NCBI RefSeq assembly: GCF_002127265.1
Contig: NZ_NFUU01000001.1
Coordinates: 744,001 to 808,000 of the forward strand
Length of the DNA: 64,000 bases
Direction of reading: 5' to 3'
From: Hydrogenophaga sp. IBVHS1
GTDB taxonomy: Bacteria; Pseudomonadota; Gammaproteobacteria; Burkholderiales; Burkholderiaceae_C
The position numbers and the translations under genes are program-made. The notes beneath the pieces are model-generated. The model ran no database searches and was not told where the DNA came from. It saw nothing but the letters and a program-made list of their open reading frames with translations. Positions within the stretch are counted from its first letter, which is position 1. Each line of letters starts with the position of its first letter. Shown here piece by piece: positions 1-10,600 of this stretch.

Positions 1-1
1 C

Positions 2-160
2 TTGCTGCGCTTCGTCAATGGCGCGCTGGAATCGGCACAGTCGTTCGTGACGGACGGCCAACGCATCCTTCGCCTGCACGTGCAGCGCAACCCCGACAAG
101 CTCGCGCGCATCGCCACCGCACTCGGTCGCGAAGGGTCTGTCACAAAGCCGCCGACCTGA
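2..160 (+). CDS. C-terminal end of an ECF41-type RNA polymerase sigma factor (partial)
   Basis: An open frame enters from the left edge and stops at a TGA ending at 160, giving 52 residues. The tail carries a G-R/Q-I-L-R-L-H-V-Q-RNPDKL pattern typical of the SnoaL-like extension that follows sigma regions 2 and 4 in ECF41/SigJ-like sigma factors, where NPDKL is a recognisable conserved stretch. The two genes that follow (a carboxymuconolactone-decarboxylase-like protein and an NAD(P)-binding epimerase-like protein) are the known genomic partners of ECF41 sigma factors, which supports the call. The sigma domains lie outside the window, so the identification rests on the tail and the context. 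Confidence 0.7.
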   Translation: MLRFVNGALESAQSFVTDGQRILRLHVQRNPDKLARIATALGREGSVTKPPT

Positions 161-203
161 CCGTCTTGTGAGGTGTATCCCAACCACCTCATCAAGGCGA
201 ATC

Positions 204-662
204 ATGAAAACCGCAAGACTTCCCTGGACCGACATCGCACCCAAGACTTTCCAGGCCATGGTGGCCGTGGGCGCCACCACCGCAGGCTCCACGCTGGGCG
301 TACCGCTCATGGACCTGGTGAAAACGCGCGTTTCGCAGCTCAATGGCTGCGCGTTCTGCGTCGACATGCACGTGCGCGACCTGCGCAAGCACGTTGAAAC
401 CTGGCAGCGCATCAACAGCCTCGTCACCTGGCGCGAGGCGGACCTCTACAGCCCGCGCGAGCGCGCTGCGCTGGACTGGGCGGAGTCCCTGACCCGGCTG
501 GTGGAACACCACGGAAGCCGCGACACCGAGTTCGCCGCACTCCAGGCGCAGTTCAGCGACCAGGAGATCGTCGAGCTGTGCTGGACCATCGCGCAGATCA
601 GTGCCTGGAACCGCGTGTGCGTGGGCCTCCGCGCGCCGGTGCCCGAAAAAGACATCGCCTGA
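204..662 (+). CDS. carboxymuconolactone decarboxylase / AhpD-like family protein
   Basis: A 152-residue protein of the AhpD-like fold. It shows the redox or proton-relay motif C49-A-F-C52-V-D-M-H56 that defines the alkylhydroperoxidase AhpD core, so a cytoplasmic peroxidase-like or decarboxylase-like role is likely. The substrate cannot be read from sequence. A GTG at 168 would add 12 residues, but the ATG at 204 has an AAGG about 7 bases upstream and begins where the family usually starts. The gene lies 43 bases after the ECF41-type sigma gene and 23 bases before an NAD(P)-binding protein gene. That order is the classical ECF41 target arrangement, so the two genes are probably controlled by that sigma factor. 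Confidence 0.85.
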   Translation: MKTARLPWTDIAPKTFQAMVAVGATTAGSTLGVPLMDLVKTRVSQLNGCAFCVDMHVRDLRKHVETWQRINSLVTWREADLYSPRERAALDWAESLTRLVEHHGSRDTEFAALQAQFSDQEIVELCWTIAQISAWNRVCVGLRAPVPEKDIA

Positions 663-685
663 AACCACTCACACAAGGAGATCCC

Positions 686-1423
686 ATGAACATCGTGATC
701 ATCGGAGGCACCGGCCTCATCGGAAAACAGCTCACCCGCCTGCTCGAACAGGCGGGACACGCCGTCACCCCTGCCTCGCCTTCCAGCGGCGTCAACGCCG
801 TCACCGGTGAAGGGCTGGACGCAGCCCTGGCGGGCGCGCAGGTGGTGGTGGACGTGACCAATTCGCCTTCGTTCGAGGACGAGGCCGTGATGCACTTTTT
901 CCGCTCGTCCACCCGCCACCTGCTGGAGGCCAGCGCGCGCGCTGGCGTGCAGCACTACGTGGCGCTGTCGGTGGTGGGCTCGGAGCGTGTGCCCGACAGC
1001 GGTTACTTCCGAGCCAAGGTCGCGCAGGAAGCATTGATCCGCGCGGGTGGCGTGCCTTTCACCATCCTGCGCGCCACGCAGTTCCACGAGTTCCTGATGC
1101 CGATCGCCCAGGTGAACACCGAAGGGGAGACCGTGCGCCTGCCCTCGGCACCGTTGCAGCCCATTGCTTCGGCCGATGTGGCGGCTGCGCTGGCGGACGT
1201 TGCCGTGCAGGCGCCTGCCAACGGCATGCTGGAAGTGGGCGGGCCGGAGGCGGTGCCGCTCGACGCCCTCATCCGGCGGGTTTTCCAGGCCCGGCAAGAT
1301 GCGCGCGAAGTCGTCACGGATGACCAGGCGCGCTACTTCGGTTCCCGCATTGGCAAAGACACGCTGATTCCCGGGCCCGGCGCGCGCCTGGGAGCGATCA
1401 CGGTGGCGCAATGGCTCGGCTAG
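686..1423 (+). CDS. NAD(P)-binding NmrA/SDR-like oxidoreductase or epimerase
   Basis: A 245-residue atypical short-chain dehydrogenase-like protein. The N-terminus has the dinucleotide-binding glycine pattern GGTGLIG at about residues 7-13 after a first beta strand. The YFRAKVAQE stretch supplies the Tyr-x3-Lys-like segment seen in NmrA-like and UDP-epimerase-like proteins. An AAGGAG ribosome site sits 5 bases before the ATG. It is probably translated with the upstream AhpD-like gene and forms the oxidoreductase/epimerase half of the ECF41-linked pair. The substrate is unknown. Confidence 0.82.
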   Translation: MNIVIIGGTGLIGKQLTRLLEQAGHAVTPASPSSGVNAVTGEGLDAALAGAQVVVDVTNSPSFEDEAVMHFFRSSTRHLLEASARAGVQHYVALSVVGSERVPDSGYFRAKVAQEALIRAGGVPFTILRATQFHEFLMPIAQVNTEGETVRLPSAPLQPIASADVAAALADVAVQAPANGMLEVGGPEAVPLDALIRRVFQARQDAREVVTDDQARYFGSRIGKDTLIPGPGARLGAITVAQWLG

Positions 1424-1430
1424 CGCGAGA

Positions 1431-1829
1431 ATGCGCGCCATGCGCACGCCACACCACCTCTGCCTGATCGTCCTTGCCTGTCTTCTTGCCCCACCGGTCT
1501 GGAGCCAGGCCACGCTGGATGGCAACTGGCGCGCCACCTTCGCCACCGAGGGTGCAGAAGGTCGCGAGGCCATGGTGGAGCTGAAGGGTGGCACCGGCAC
1601 CTGGACCACCTACGCCCGCAGCGACAAGGACAAGCGCGACGCCTGTGTGGGCCGGCCGCTGCCGCTGTCCATCACCGGTGACCCTGCCGCCAGGCTGGAC
1701 CTGAAGCTGGATGCTTCGAGCGCTGTTGCCGGCTGCCGCGACCGCAAGGCCACGCTGCAACGCACCGACGACAAAACGCTCGAAGGCACCTTCGACAACG
1801 GGCGCACGATCAAGCTCGTGCGGCAGTAG
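1431..1829 (+). CDS. small secreted protein of unknown function
   Basis: 132 residues with a clear Sec-type signal: a short basic start, a hydrophobic core of about 14 residues, and a likely cleavage after the W-S-Q region near residue 26. The mature part is rich in charged residues and has two cysteines (around residues 64 and 101) that could form a disulfide. No known family is recognised. An in-frame ATG at 1440 would shorten the basic region by three residues. It lies only 7 bases after the upstream oxidoreductase gene, so it may be read through from the same promoter. Confidence 0.6.
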   Translation: MRAMRTPHHLCLIVLACLLAPPVWSQATLDGNWRATFATEGAEGREAMVELKGGTGTWTTYARSDKDKRDACVGRPLPLSITGDPAARLDLKLDASSAVAGCRDRKATLQRTDDKTLEGTFDNGRTIKLVRQ

Positions 1830-1838
1830 CCGCAGCGT

Positions 1839-2078
1839 TCAATAGTGCGGCGGCAGCTCGTCGCGCGGATCGCGGGGGGCCACGGAAGCGCCACTTTCTC
1901 CGCGCTGGCGCAGGCGGCTCACCTCGCGCAGCAGCAATTCGATCTGATCCTGCTGGCGCGCGACCTGCTGGTTGAGGGTGTCGAGCAGGTCCTCGGCGTA
2001 GCTGGCCTTGATTTCCAGCTCGGTGAGGCGTTGTTCGGTGTCGTTGAAAGAGGCGGGCGGGGCTGTGGGGGGCGTCAT
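1839..2078 (-). CDS. slyX: SlyX family protein
   Basis: A small, almost wholly helical protein of 79 residues. It has the SlyX signature: an E-x-R-L-T-E-L-E-I-K start, a heptad coiled coil through the Q-R-Q-Q-D-Q-I region, and the conserved C-terminus D-E-L-P-P-H-Y. SlyX proteins are common in proteobacteria and their biochemical role is not established. The start at 2078 is chosen because the protein then has the usual family length. An ATG at 2096 would add six residues and cannot be excluded. The gene is monocistronic and convergent with the small secreted-protein gene to its left. Confidence 0.88.
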   Translation of the reverse strand: MTPPTAPPASFNDTEQRLTELEIKASYAEDLLDTLNQQVARQQDQIELLLREVSRLRQRGESGASVAPRDPRDELPPHY

Positions 2079-2154
2079 GTGCGTATTGGACCCCATGTCT
2101 GCCACCGCACAGACCGCGGCTGTTTCAAAGGCCAAGCTTCGAGGCTGAGGAGGC

Positions 2155-2694
2155 ATGCGGGATGCCTCCCTGTGCCCAGGAGAAGAAGCATGGCTCCGAT
2201 CGAAATGCAGGCCCATTTTCCGGTCCTCGCCGTTCCTCGACGAAATCGAGAGTCGGGTGCCGGTCCTCTCGCCCATCGATCACTGGGCCACCACCGCTCA
2301 GGCTTTTGCCGAGAGTGGCGGTCTTGCCAGCGGCGACGAGTTGTCCGAGCTGATCCGGCACCGCTGCGAGGAGAACGCCGAGTTGTCGATCGTGCAGCCG
2401 GTTTCGCTGGTGGCCCGCTGGATCGTTTCGCAATCGGTGGTCGCGATCGAGAGTCCGTGGGGTTTCATGTTGCCCTTGTTCCAGTTCGATCTGCCGCGAG
2501 CCGCCGTGCATGCCTGCATGCGCCCACTGCTGTCCGACCTGCGCGGCGTGTTCGAGGACACCGAGCTCGCGCTCTGGTTCGTCACGCCCAACGACTGGCT
2601 GGCCGGCGCCTGCCCGGCGCAGGCCATGCATGAAGATCTGCAGTCGGTTCGAAGGGCCGCGCGAACCGATCGCTTCGTCGCGGTCGGCGTCTAG
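2155..2694 (+). CDS. hypothetical protein, possibly with a MbcA/ParS-like (DUF2384) C-terminal domain
   Basis: 179 residues, starting just after a strong GAGGAGG ribosome site (spacing is short). The second half contains the pattern L-P-L-F-Q-F-D, then a helix, then W-F-V-T-P-N-D-W-L-A-G-A-x-P. This resembles the toxin-binding (Xre/MbcA/ParS) domain found in many antitoxin-like proteins, in which a W-x-T-P-N-x-W-L-x-G motif is typical. No RES-domain or other toxin gene is next to it, so an antitoxin role is not supported by context. The first 25 residues look unlike the rest and the true start could be further in. Confidence 0.5.
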   Translation: MRDASLCPGEEAWLRSKCRPIFRSSPFLDEIESRVPVLSPIDHWATTAQAFAESGGLASGDELSELIRHRCEENAELSIVQPVSLVARWIVSQSVVAIESPWGFMLPLFQFDLPRAAVHACMRPLLSDLRGVFEDTELALWFVTPNDWLAGACPAQAMHEDLQSVRRAARTDRFVAVGV

Positions 2695-2703
2695 AAGCTG
2701 CCT

Positions 2704-3471
2704 TCAGCGGGCGAGGTAGCCGCCGTCCACCGGGTGGTAGGAGCCGGTGACGAACGAGGCTCGATCCGAGGCCAGCCAGGCCACCAGTTCTGCCACCTCT
2801 TCGGCCTCGCCAAGGCGACCGATCGGGTGCGCCGCGATCAGCATTGCCACCGCGGCGGCATCACTTTCGAGCGGCTGGATCATGGGTGTGCGGATGAAGC
2901 CCGGGCCGACCGCATTGACCCGGATGCCCTGCGTGCCGTACTCCAGCGCGGCGGTGTGGGTGAGGCCCACCACGCCGTGTTTGGCAGCGGCGTAGGCCGG
3001 TGCCGTGGCGAACCCGACCGAACCCAGGATGGTGGCCACATTGACCACCGCGCCGCGGGAGCCGCAGCCACTTGGGTGGTTTCGCAGCATCGCCTCGATC
3101 TGGTATTTCATGCCATAGAACACGCCGCTGAGGTTCACCCGGATCACGCGCGCCCACTCCTCGAGCGGGTAGTCGGCCGTGGGCAGGCTCTGGCCGCCCA
3201 CGCCAGCGTTGTTGCAGGCCACGTCGAGTCGACCGAAGTGCGCGCAACAGCGCTCCACCAGGTTCTTGCAATCGCTGGCATTGCCCACGTCGGCAACCAC
3301 TGCCAGCACCTCGCTGCCCAGCTCGCGCACCATTTCCGCGGTGGCCTTGGCGCTGGCCGCGTCAATGTCACTCACGAGCACGGCTGCGCCTTCGCGTGCG
3401 CACACCAGGGCAACCGCCCGGCCGATGCCGGAACCGGCGCCGGTGACCAACACCACTTTCTTCTTCAACAT
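2704..3471 (-). CDS. short-chain dehydrogenase/reductase
   Basis: A classical SDR of 255 residues. It has the cofactor motif TGAGSGIG at residues 10-17, an acidic residue after the second strand (D35, favouring NAD), the NNAG motif at 87-90 and the catalytic Y160-A-A-A-K164. The position usually held by the catalytic serine, 13 residues before the tyrosine, is threonine (T147). A serine occurs four residues later at 151. The start at 3471 is preferred over 3528 because the Rossmann strand begins at once, as in the family. Substrate unknown. The gene is monocistronic. Confidence 0.88.
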   Translation of the reverse strand: MLKKKVVLVTGAGSGIGRAVALVCAREGAAVLVSDIDAASAKATAEMVRELGSEVLAVVADVGNASDCKNLVERCCAHFGRLDVACNNAGVGGQSLPTADYPLEEWARVIRVNLSGVFYGMKYQIEAMLRNHPSGCGSRGAVVNVATILGSVGFATAPAYAAAKHGVVGLTHTAALEYGTQGIRVNAVGPGFIRTPMIQPLESDAAAVAMLIAAHPIGRLGEAEEVAELVAWLASDRASFVTGSYHPVDGGYLAR

Positions 3472-3573
3472 GTCAAATTTCCAGCCACGCCTTCGCGGGC
3501 AAAAAAATCCACGCCGAGCTCGGGGCAAGCCCCGCGCGTGGCGTGGAAAGGGGGGGAGATCGGTGCGAGGTGT

Positions 3574-4170
3574 TCAGATGCGCGGCTCGCCGTTGCCGTT
3601 CACCAGGATGGTGCGTCCCGGTGGTGTCGTCATCTGCACGTAGTGCGTCGTGCCGCGGAAGTTGTAGGTCACTTCCCAATATTCGGTGGCGGCGCTGGTG
3701 TCGGTGGTGCAGCGTTGCACGTCCTGCGTCTGCGGCGCGTTGTTGCGGCCCACGTTGGAGCCCACGGCGGCACCCGCCACGGCGCCACCCACGGTGGCAA
3801 TGTCGCGGCCCGTGCCGCGCCCGATCTGGTGACCCAGGATGCCGCCGATCAGACCGCCGGCAATCGCGCCCGGCACGTTGTGCCGGGGCTGGGCCACGGG
3901 CTCGCGCTCGATCCAGCAACGCTGCGGGCCCGGAGCGACCACGGCGCGCATGGAGGTCACATTTGCCTCGTAAAGGGTTTCATTCGGACGGCGGCGGTAG
4001 TCGGGTTGCGCCATCGGCTGTCCGGGCTGCGCCTGCGAGTCGGGGTAGGGATAGCCGGGTGGCGCGGTCTGGTAGTCCGGGGCCGCGCAGCCGGCCAGAA
4101 AGATGGCGCCGCAGACGGCCATCACTGCACCACTCTGGCGCAGTGCGAGGAAAGACTTGTACTGGTTCAT
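3574..4170 (-). CDS. glycine-zipper 2TM domain lipoprotein
   Basis: 198 residues. The N-terminus is a lipoprotein signal with an L-A-G-C lipobox at about residues 25-28. A proline/glutamine-rich linker follows, then a glycine-zipper segment (G-A-I-A-G-G-L-I-G-G-I-L-G-H and V-G-G-A-V-A-G-A-A-V-G) typical of the Rick_17kDa/SlyB-like surface-antigen family. The C-terminus is a short beta-rich module ending at 3574. Probably an outer-membrane lipoprotein with an envelope-stability role. Start fixed by an AAAGGAT ribosome site just upstream of the ATG at 4170. Confidence 0.85.
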   Translation of the reverse strand: MNQYKSFLALRQSGAVMAVCGAIFLAGCAAPDYQTAPPGYPYPDSQAQPGQPMAQPDYRRRPNETLYEANVTSMRAVVAPGPQRCWIEREPVAQPRHNVPGAIAGGLIGGILGHQIGRGTGRDIATVGGAVAGAAVGSNVGRNNAPQTQDVQRCTTDTSAATEYWEVTYNFRGTTHYVQMTTPPGRTILVNGNGEPRI

Positions 4171-4378
4171 GGTGATCCTTTCAGATCTGGAAACGATGCA
4201 CCGAATTTGCGCGTTGATAGCGGCCGGGTCTGTGCGCTGGCGCTCATTCACCACGTTCCCGTCACGGGCTTGCAACGGGCACCTGCGTGCGTCAACGAAC
4301 AGACGATGCGCCCCCTCTGGCCTACAACCCATGAACGCTGCAAATCGCCAGCCCCTTCACCGTTCATCAGGAGCTGCC

Positions 4379-4621
4379 ATGTCAAAAACTGTTTCTCTGC
4401 AACCCAGCTGGGACACCTCTTCGTACGGTGAGCCGGCGGAGATTTCTGCGCTCAACCGCTCCGCTTTGAGTGAGCACCTGAGCCTGTGCGGTGCCTTGCG
4501 CAGCCCGGTGCAGGCGGCCTGGGGAACGGTGTCTGGCGTGGTGGGATGGATGTCCGAACGAACGGTGACCGCCGCCTTGATGATCATCGTGCTGGCCAGC
4601 GCCGCATGGCTCGTGTTCTGA
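4379..4621 (+). CDS. small single-pass membrane protein upstream of the glucan synthase gene
   Basis: 80 residues with one hydrophobic segment at the extreme C-terminus (about residues 62-79: T-V-T-A-A-L-M-I-I-V-L), preceded by a polar, serine-rich region, so a tail-anchored topology is possible. An AGGAG ribosome site precedes the ATG. The stop lies 4 bases before the ndvB-type start, so the two genes are almost certainly co-transcribed and probably translationally coupled. No family recognised. It may be a small partner of the very large membrane-bound glucan synthase. Confidence 0.65.
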   Translation: MSKTVSLQPSWDTSSYGEPAEISALNRSALSEHLSLCGALRSPVQAAWGTVSGVVGWMSERTVTAALMIIVLASAAWLVF

Positions 4622-4625
4622 GTCA

Positions 4626-7600
4626 ATGCCGCAGAAGGCGTTGAAGCGCCTGGGACCCGCGCAGGAGCCCATTCGTTCGGAAATTTTCGGCATTGCCCGG
4701 TTTGAGCGGCACGGGCGCAGCCTGGGTGAGTCGCACCGGGCGGGGCGCGCCACACTCGGCCAGGCCACCTTCTACCCACGCCTTCAAAGCAACATCCGCA
4801 GCCTGCGCGCTTCCTACCAGGCGCTGATGTCGCACTCGCTGGACGAGCGCGACATCAGCCCGGCAGCGGAATGGCTGTTCGACAACTTCCACCTCATCGA
4901 AGACCAGCTGCGCGAGATCCGCGAGGGCCTTCCTGCGCGCTACTACCGTTCGCTGCCCGTGCTGCAGGATGCGCCACTGGCGGGCCTGCCACGCGTCTAC
5001 GGCATTGCGTGGGCATTCGTTGCGCACACCGACGGCGCGTTCGACGAAACCCTGCTCGGCCACTTCCTCGACGCCTACCAGGAGACGCGCGAACTCAGCC
5101 AGGGTGAGCTGTGGGCGCTGCCCACCACCTTGCGGGTGGTGCTGGTCGAAAACCTGCGCCGCCTGGTGGACCGCATTGCCAGCCAGAAGGCGGCACGCGA
5201 ACTTGCGAGCCAGTGCGCCAGCCGCATCGACGAGCTGGGATTGCGGGAGGCGCAGGCCATGTACGCCGTGGCCGAACAGAGCGGTGTGCGCAGCGTGTTC
5301 CTGGTGCACCTGTCGCAAAGCCTGGCGGGTTCGCGCGCGGCGCGCCCGGGCTCCGCGCTGCCCCAGGTGCGCGAATGGCTGCGAGAAGTGGCGCCCGATC
5401 TGGCTGCGCTGCAGTCGCAGCACCACGCCGACCAGGCGGCCGACCACCTGAGCATGGGCAATGCCGTGACCTCGCTGCGGCTGATCAGCGCGGCCGACTG
5501 GTCCGACATCGTCGCCCACACCAGCCGCGTCATGCAGGTGATGCTGGCTTCGCCGATCTTCGCAGCCGAGGACGACGCCACGCGCAACACCACGCTGCAT
5601 GGCATCGAGCGCCTGTCGGCTCAAAGCGGGCGGCTCGAATCCGAGGTGGCGCAGACGCTTCTGCAGGCCATGACCAGCGGCAGCGGCGACACGTCGCTCG
5701 CCGGTCACTGGCTGGAGGGCGAGGGGCGCGCCGAGCTGGAGCAAGCGCTCGGCGTGCGCCGCCTTATTCCCACGCGCTGGCGTGTCGGCCTCCGCCTCAC
5801 GCGCACGCCCTTGTATTTCAGCGCCTTGCTGGGCGGCACGCTGTGGCTGGTGATGTGGCTGCTGCTGCGTTCGGAGGGCGAAGCCGTGGGGTGGGTCGGT
5901 CAGGCGGGCGCTGCGCTGGCGCTGCTGCTCATGCTGTTTCCGGCGTCGGAAACCATCATCGCGCTGACCAACCGGCTGATCAGCGAGTCGGCCAAGCCCA
6001 TGCATCTGCCGCGCTTCCTCATGGCAGATGGGCTGCCCGACTCGGCGCGCACGCTGGTGGTGATTCCGGCGCTGCTCAACAGCCCGGCCGGCATCGTTGC
6101 GCTGGTGCACAGGCTGCACCTGCACCACCTGGCCAACCCCGAGCCCTGCGCGCAGTTTGCGCTGCTCAGCGACTGGGCCGATGCCGATACGCCGGAGCGG
6201 CAAGACGACGCGGCACTGCTGCGCCAGGCGTGCAGCCTGCTCGATGCGCTCAACGCCCGCCACCCCGCCGCAGCCGGCGAGCCGCCGCGGTTCCTGCTGC
6301 TGCACCGCGAGCGCAGCTTCAGCACCACACAAGGTCGATGGCTCGGCTGGGAGCGCAAGCGCGGCAAGATCGAACAACTGGTGGCCGCGCTGGCCACCCA
6401 TGCGCCGGGCCCCTTCCTCGATCTGGGCGAGCTATCGCGCCTGGCGCCCAACACCCGCTACATCCTCACGCTCGACAGCGACACGCAGTTGCCACCTGGG
6501 CGCCTGCGCGCGCTGGTCGGCGTGGCCGAGCACCCCGGGAACCGGCCCGTGCTCGACGCCAGCGGCCAGCGCGTGGTGCACGGCTACGGCATCCTGCAGC
6601 CGCGCGTGGTGGCGCCGCTGCGCGGTGACGAGGTGCCGACGCCGCACCAGTGGCTGCACGACGGCCAGCGGGGTCTCGACCCCTACAGCGCGATGTCCTC
6701 CGATGTCTATCAGGATCTGTTTGGCGAAGGCAGCTTCACGGGCAAAGGCCTGCTGCACGTGGCCACGCTGCATGCCGTGCTCGGCCAGCGGCTGCCCACC
6801 GAGCGGGTGCTCAGCCACGACCTGCTCGAAGGCGCGATCGCGCGTTGCGCGGTGGTGAGCGACGTCACCCTGATCGAAGACGAGCCTGCACACGCCGACG
6901 TGGCCGCTGCGCGCCTGCACCGCTGGATGCGCGGCGACTGGCAGCTGCTGCCCTTCCTGGTGCACTGGCCGCTCTCGGGCATCAACCGCTGGAAGCTGGC
7001 CGACAACCTGCGCCGCTCTCTGGTGGCGCCGGCATCGTTGGGGCTGATCGTGCTGGCGTTGTTCGGCCACGGCCTGTCGCTCCCCATGGCGTTGTGGCTG
7101 AGCGCCGCCGCACAGGCGGCTGCCCCGCTGCTGGGGGCGTTCGCCGGCAGCGTGCCGCGCCGCTTCATTCAAGTGGGCGAGCGGTTCCTGCGTGCCTCCG
7201 TGCGCGACCTCGTGCGCGCGCTGGCGGGCGGCCTGTGGCATCTGGTGCTGTTGCCGCAGCACGCGTTGCTCTCGGCAGACGCCACGCTGCGCACCCTGTA
7301 CCGGCTGGCTGTGAGCCGGCGCCGCCTGCTCGAGTGGACCACCGCGGACGCCGCCCGCGCGGCGCAAGACCACCGCCTCGTCGCGGCGCTGCGCCACCAC
7401 GGTCTGTCCAGCGCCTTGTCTCTCGCCTTGCTGGCCGCCGTGCTCGCCTTTCGCTCGCCAGCCGATCCGATCGCGATGGTGGTGCTCGGCTGCTGGGTGG
7501 CGGGGCCGCTGCTCTCGTGGTGGGCCAACCAGCCGTGGTCAAGGCCGCGCCTTCAAACCATGGCACCGGAAGACCGTGACCTGCTCGAAGGCGTGGCGCG

Positions 7601-10600
7601 CGACACCTGGCGCCTGTTCGAGCGCTGCGTGGACGCGCAGAACCACCACCTGCCGCCCGACAACCTGCAGACGCTGCCGGTGGATGCCGTGGCCCACCGA
7701 ACCTCGCCCACCAACATCGGCCTGTACCTGCTCAGCGTGGCGTGCGCGCGGCAGTTCGGCTGGATCGGCACGCAGGATCTGCTGGCGCGGCTGGAAGCCA
7801 CGCTGGGCAGCCTGCAGCGCATGGAACGCCACTGCGGGCACTTTCTCAACTGGTACGACACGCAGACCCTGCAGCCCTTGCTGCCCAGGTATGTGTCCAC
7901 GGTGGACAGCGGCAACCTCAGCGCCGAATTGCTCGCGCTGGCGCAGGCCTGCACCGAACTCGCGCGCGAGCCGCACGCGCCGCAGGCCACGCAGGAGGCC
8001 ATCGAGCGTTCGCGCCAGCGCATCGCGCCGCACATGGCGGTGGTGCAGAGCCTGCTGCACCGCCCGGTGAAACACACCGCCATGGGCCAGTTGCTGCGCC
8101 TCACGCTGCCCGATCCGCACGACAGCGCCACTTTCGCCCGGTTCCAGACGCTGATGCTCGAGGCCACCGCCGAACTCGATGGCATGTCGGTGGCGCCGCC
8201 CAACGTGCGCCAGCCGGTCTCCGAACGCGAGGAAATGCCCTGGCTGCTGGCCGATCACCTGGCCACGCTGCGCTCGGCCGGGCTGGACCGCGCCGCCGCC
8301 GCCGAGGGCACCAGCGAGCGCGCCCGCCAGCGGCTGCTCGCGCTGGCGGCCGCTTTCGAGCAGATGGCCTGGGAGGCGGATTTCCGCTTCCTCTACAACA
8401 CCCGGCGCCATCTGCTGCACATCGGCTTTCGGCTCGATGAACAGCAGCTCGACAAATCGTTCTACGACCTGCTGGCCTCGGAGGCGCGCACCACCAGTCT
8501 GCTGGCCATTGCCAAGGGCGACCTGCCGGTCAAGCACTGGTCGGCGCTCGGTCGGCCCTTCTTTGCCAGTGGCCAGCGCGCGCTGTTGCGGTCGTGGTCG
8601 GGGTCGATGTTCGAGTACCTCATGCCCACGCTGCTCACCGCCGAGCCGCACGGCAGCTTGCTGCAGGAAGCGGCCTGTACCGCGTTGCACGAGCAGATGG
8701 CTTTTGTGCAGGATCACGACATGCCCTGGGGCATTTCGGAGTGCGCCTACGCGGGACGCGATCACACGCTGGCCTACCAGTACGCGCCGCAGGGTGTGCC
8801 GCGCCTGGCCTTGCGCCGCACGCCGCTGCACGAACGCGTCATTGCGCCATACGCCACCGCGCTGGCCACGCAGCTCGATGTGGATCTGGCCTGCCGCAAT
8901 CTGCGCACGCTGACCGAGCTGGGCGCGCGTGGGCGCTATGGCTACTTCGAGGCGCTGGACTTCACGCCCTCGCGCCAGACCGAGGGCGGGCGCTACACGC
9001 TGGTGAGCACCTGCATGGCGCACCACCAGGGCATGAGCATCGTGGCGCTGGCCAATGTGCTGCGCGACGGCGTGGCGCGGCGCTGGGGCATGGCGCACCC
9101 GCGCCTGGAGGCGGTGGCCTCGCTGCTGCACGAAGCCTCGCCGCGCGATCTACCGCGCCTGCCCGCCTTCACGCCGCCCAGCCTGCCGCTGCACGCGCTG
9201 CAACGCCGCGCGCCCGACCACGTGCGTCCGGTCACACCCGATGCCCAGTCGCTGGCGCCCACGCACCTCATGTCCAACGGACGCTACAGCGTCACCCTGC
9301 GCCCGCACGGCGGGGGCTGGAGCCGGTGGGATGGCACCGGCATCACGCGCTGGCGCGACGACGCCCTGCGCGACGCCTGCGGCAGCTTTGTCTACCTGCG
9401 GCTGGGGCGCCAGGACGCGCCGGTGTCCATCACCAGCCACCCGGCGCCCGACCCCAACGCGCTCTACCAGTGCACCTACCACACCGACCGCGTGTGCTTC
9501 GAGGCGCAGTGGCCCGAACTGCGCGCCAGCACCACGGTCTGGGTCAGCCCCGAAGACGACATCGAGCTGCGCAAGGTGGTGCTGGTGAACCGCGGAGACA
9601 AGCCGATCGAGCTCGAACTGATTTCGGCTTTCGAGGTGACGCTTGCCAGCCCGGCGGCCGACGAGGCGCACCCCGCGTTCTCCAACTTCTTCGTCACCGC
9701 GCAGTGGCTGGCCGACCAGCAGGCGCTGCATTTCGAGCGCCGGCCGCGCCTGCACACCGAACGCACCCTGCAGGCCGCCCATTTCGTGGCCGCCACCGAG
9801 GGCGTGGTGACGGCCTGGCGCTGCCAGACCGACCGGCTGCAGTGGCTGGGACGCAACCACACGGCGGCGCTGCCCCTGGCCAACCTGCGCGAGGTGCCAC
9901 AGGAGTCTGGCCCGCTGGACACCGGGCTGGACCCGGTGGCGGTGCTGGGCGTGACCTTGCGGCTGGCGCCGGGCGCGCAGGCCAGCGTCACCTTTGCCAC
10001 GGCCGCGAGCGACGACGCCGCCACGCTGCGCGCCGTCGTCGACAAGCACCGCCAGCCCAGCACGGTGGAGCGGGCTTCGTTGATGTCGGCCACGCTGGCG
10101 GGCGTGCAGGCGGTGTCGCACCGGCCGTTGCCCGAGTACCTGCCCGCGTTGCAGGCGCTCACCACCGCCCTGGTGCTCACCGTGCCACGGGATGTGCTGC
10201 CGGTGGGCGAGGGCGCTGCCCTGCCTCGCGAGTGCGACCGGCGTTCGTTGTGGCCTCTGGGTATTTCGGGCGACCGGCCCTTGTTGCTGGTGGACGCGGG
10301 ATCGCCGCAGGGCATGGGGCTGTTGCGCATCCTGGCGCAGGCGCTGCGTGAGTGGTCGCGCTGTGGTGTGGCCTGCGATCTGGTGGTGCTCAGCAGCGAG
10401 GTGCACTCTTACCAGATGCCGCTGCAGCGCGAACTCACCTTGCTGAGCGAGCAGCAGGCCGGCGCTGTGGCGAGCCAACGGGGCTCGGTGACCGGGCTGC
10501 ATGTGCTGCGGCCCGATGCCCTCACTTCCACCCAGCTCGCCACGCTGGAGTCTCTGGCGCGCGTCCACCTGCAGGCCGATGGGCCGCCCTGGGTTCAGCA

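Noticed and set aside
2155..2694. Antitoxin of a RES/Xre toxin-antitoxin pair
   Set aside because: The C-terminal motif is similar to the MbcA/ParS domain, but the neighbours are slyX and an SDR, with no toxin gene.
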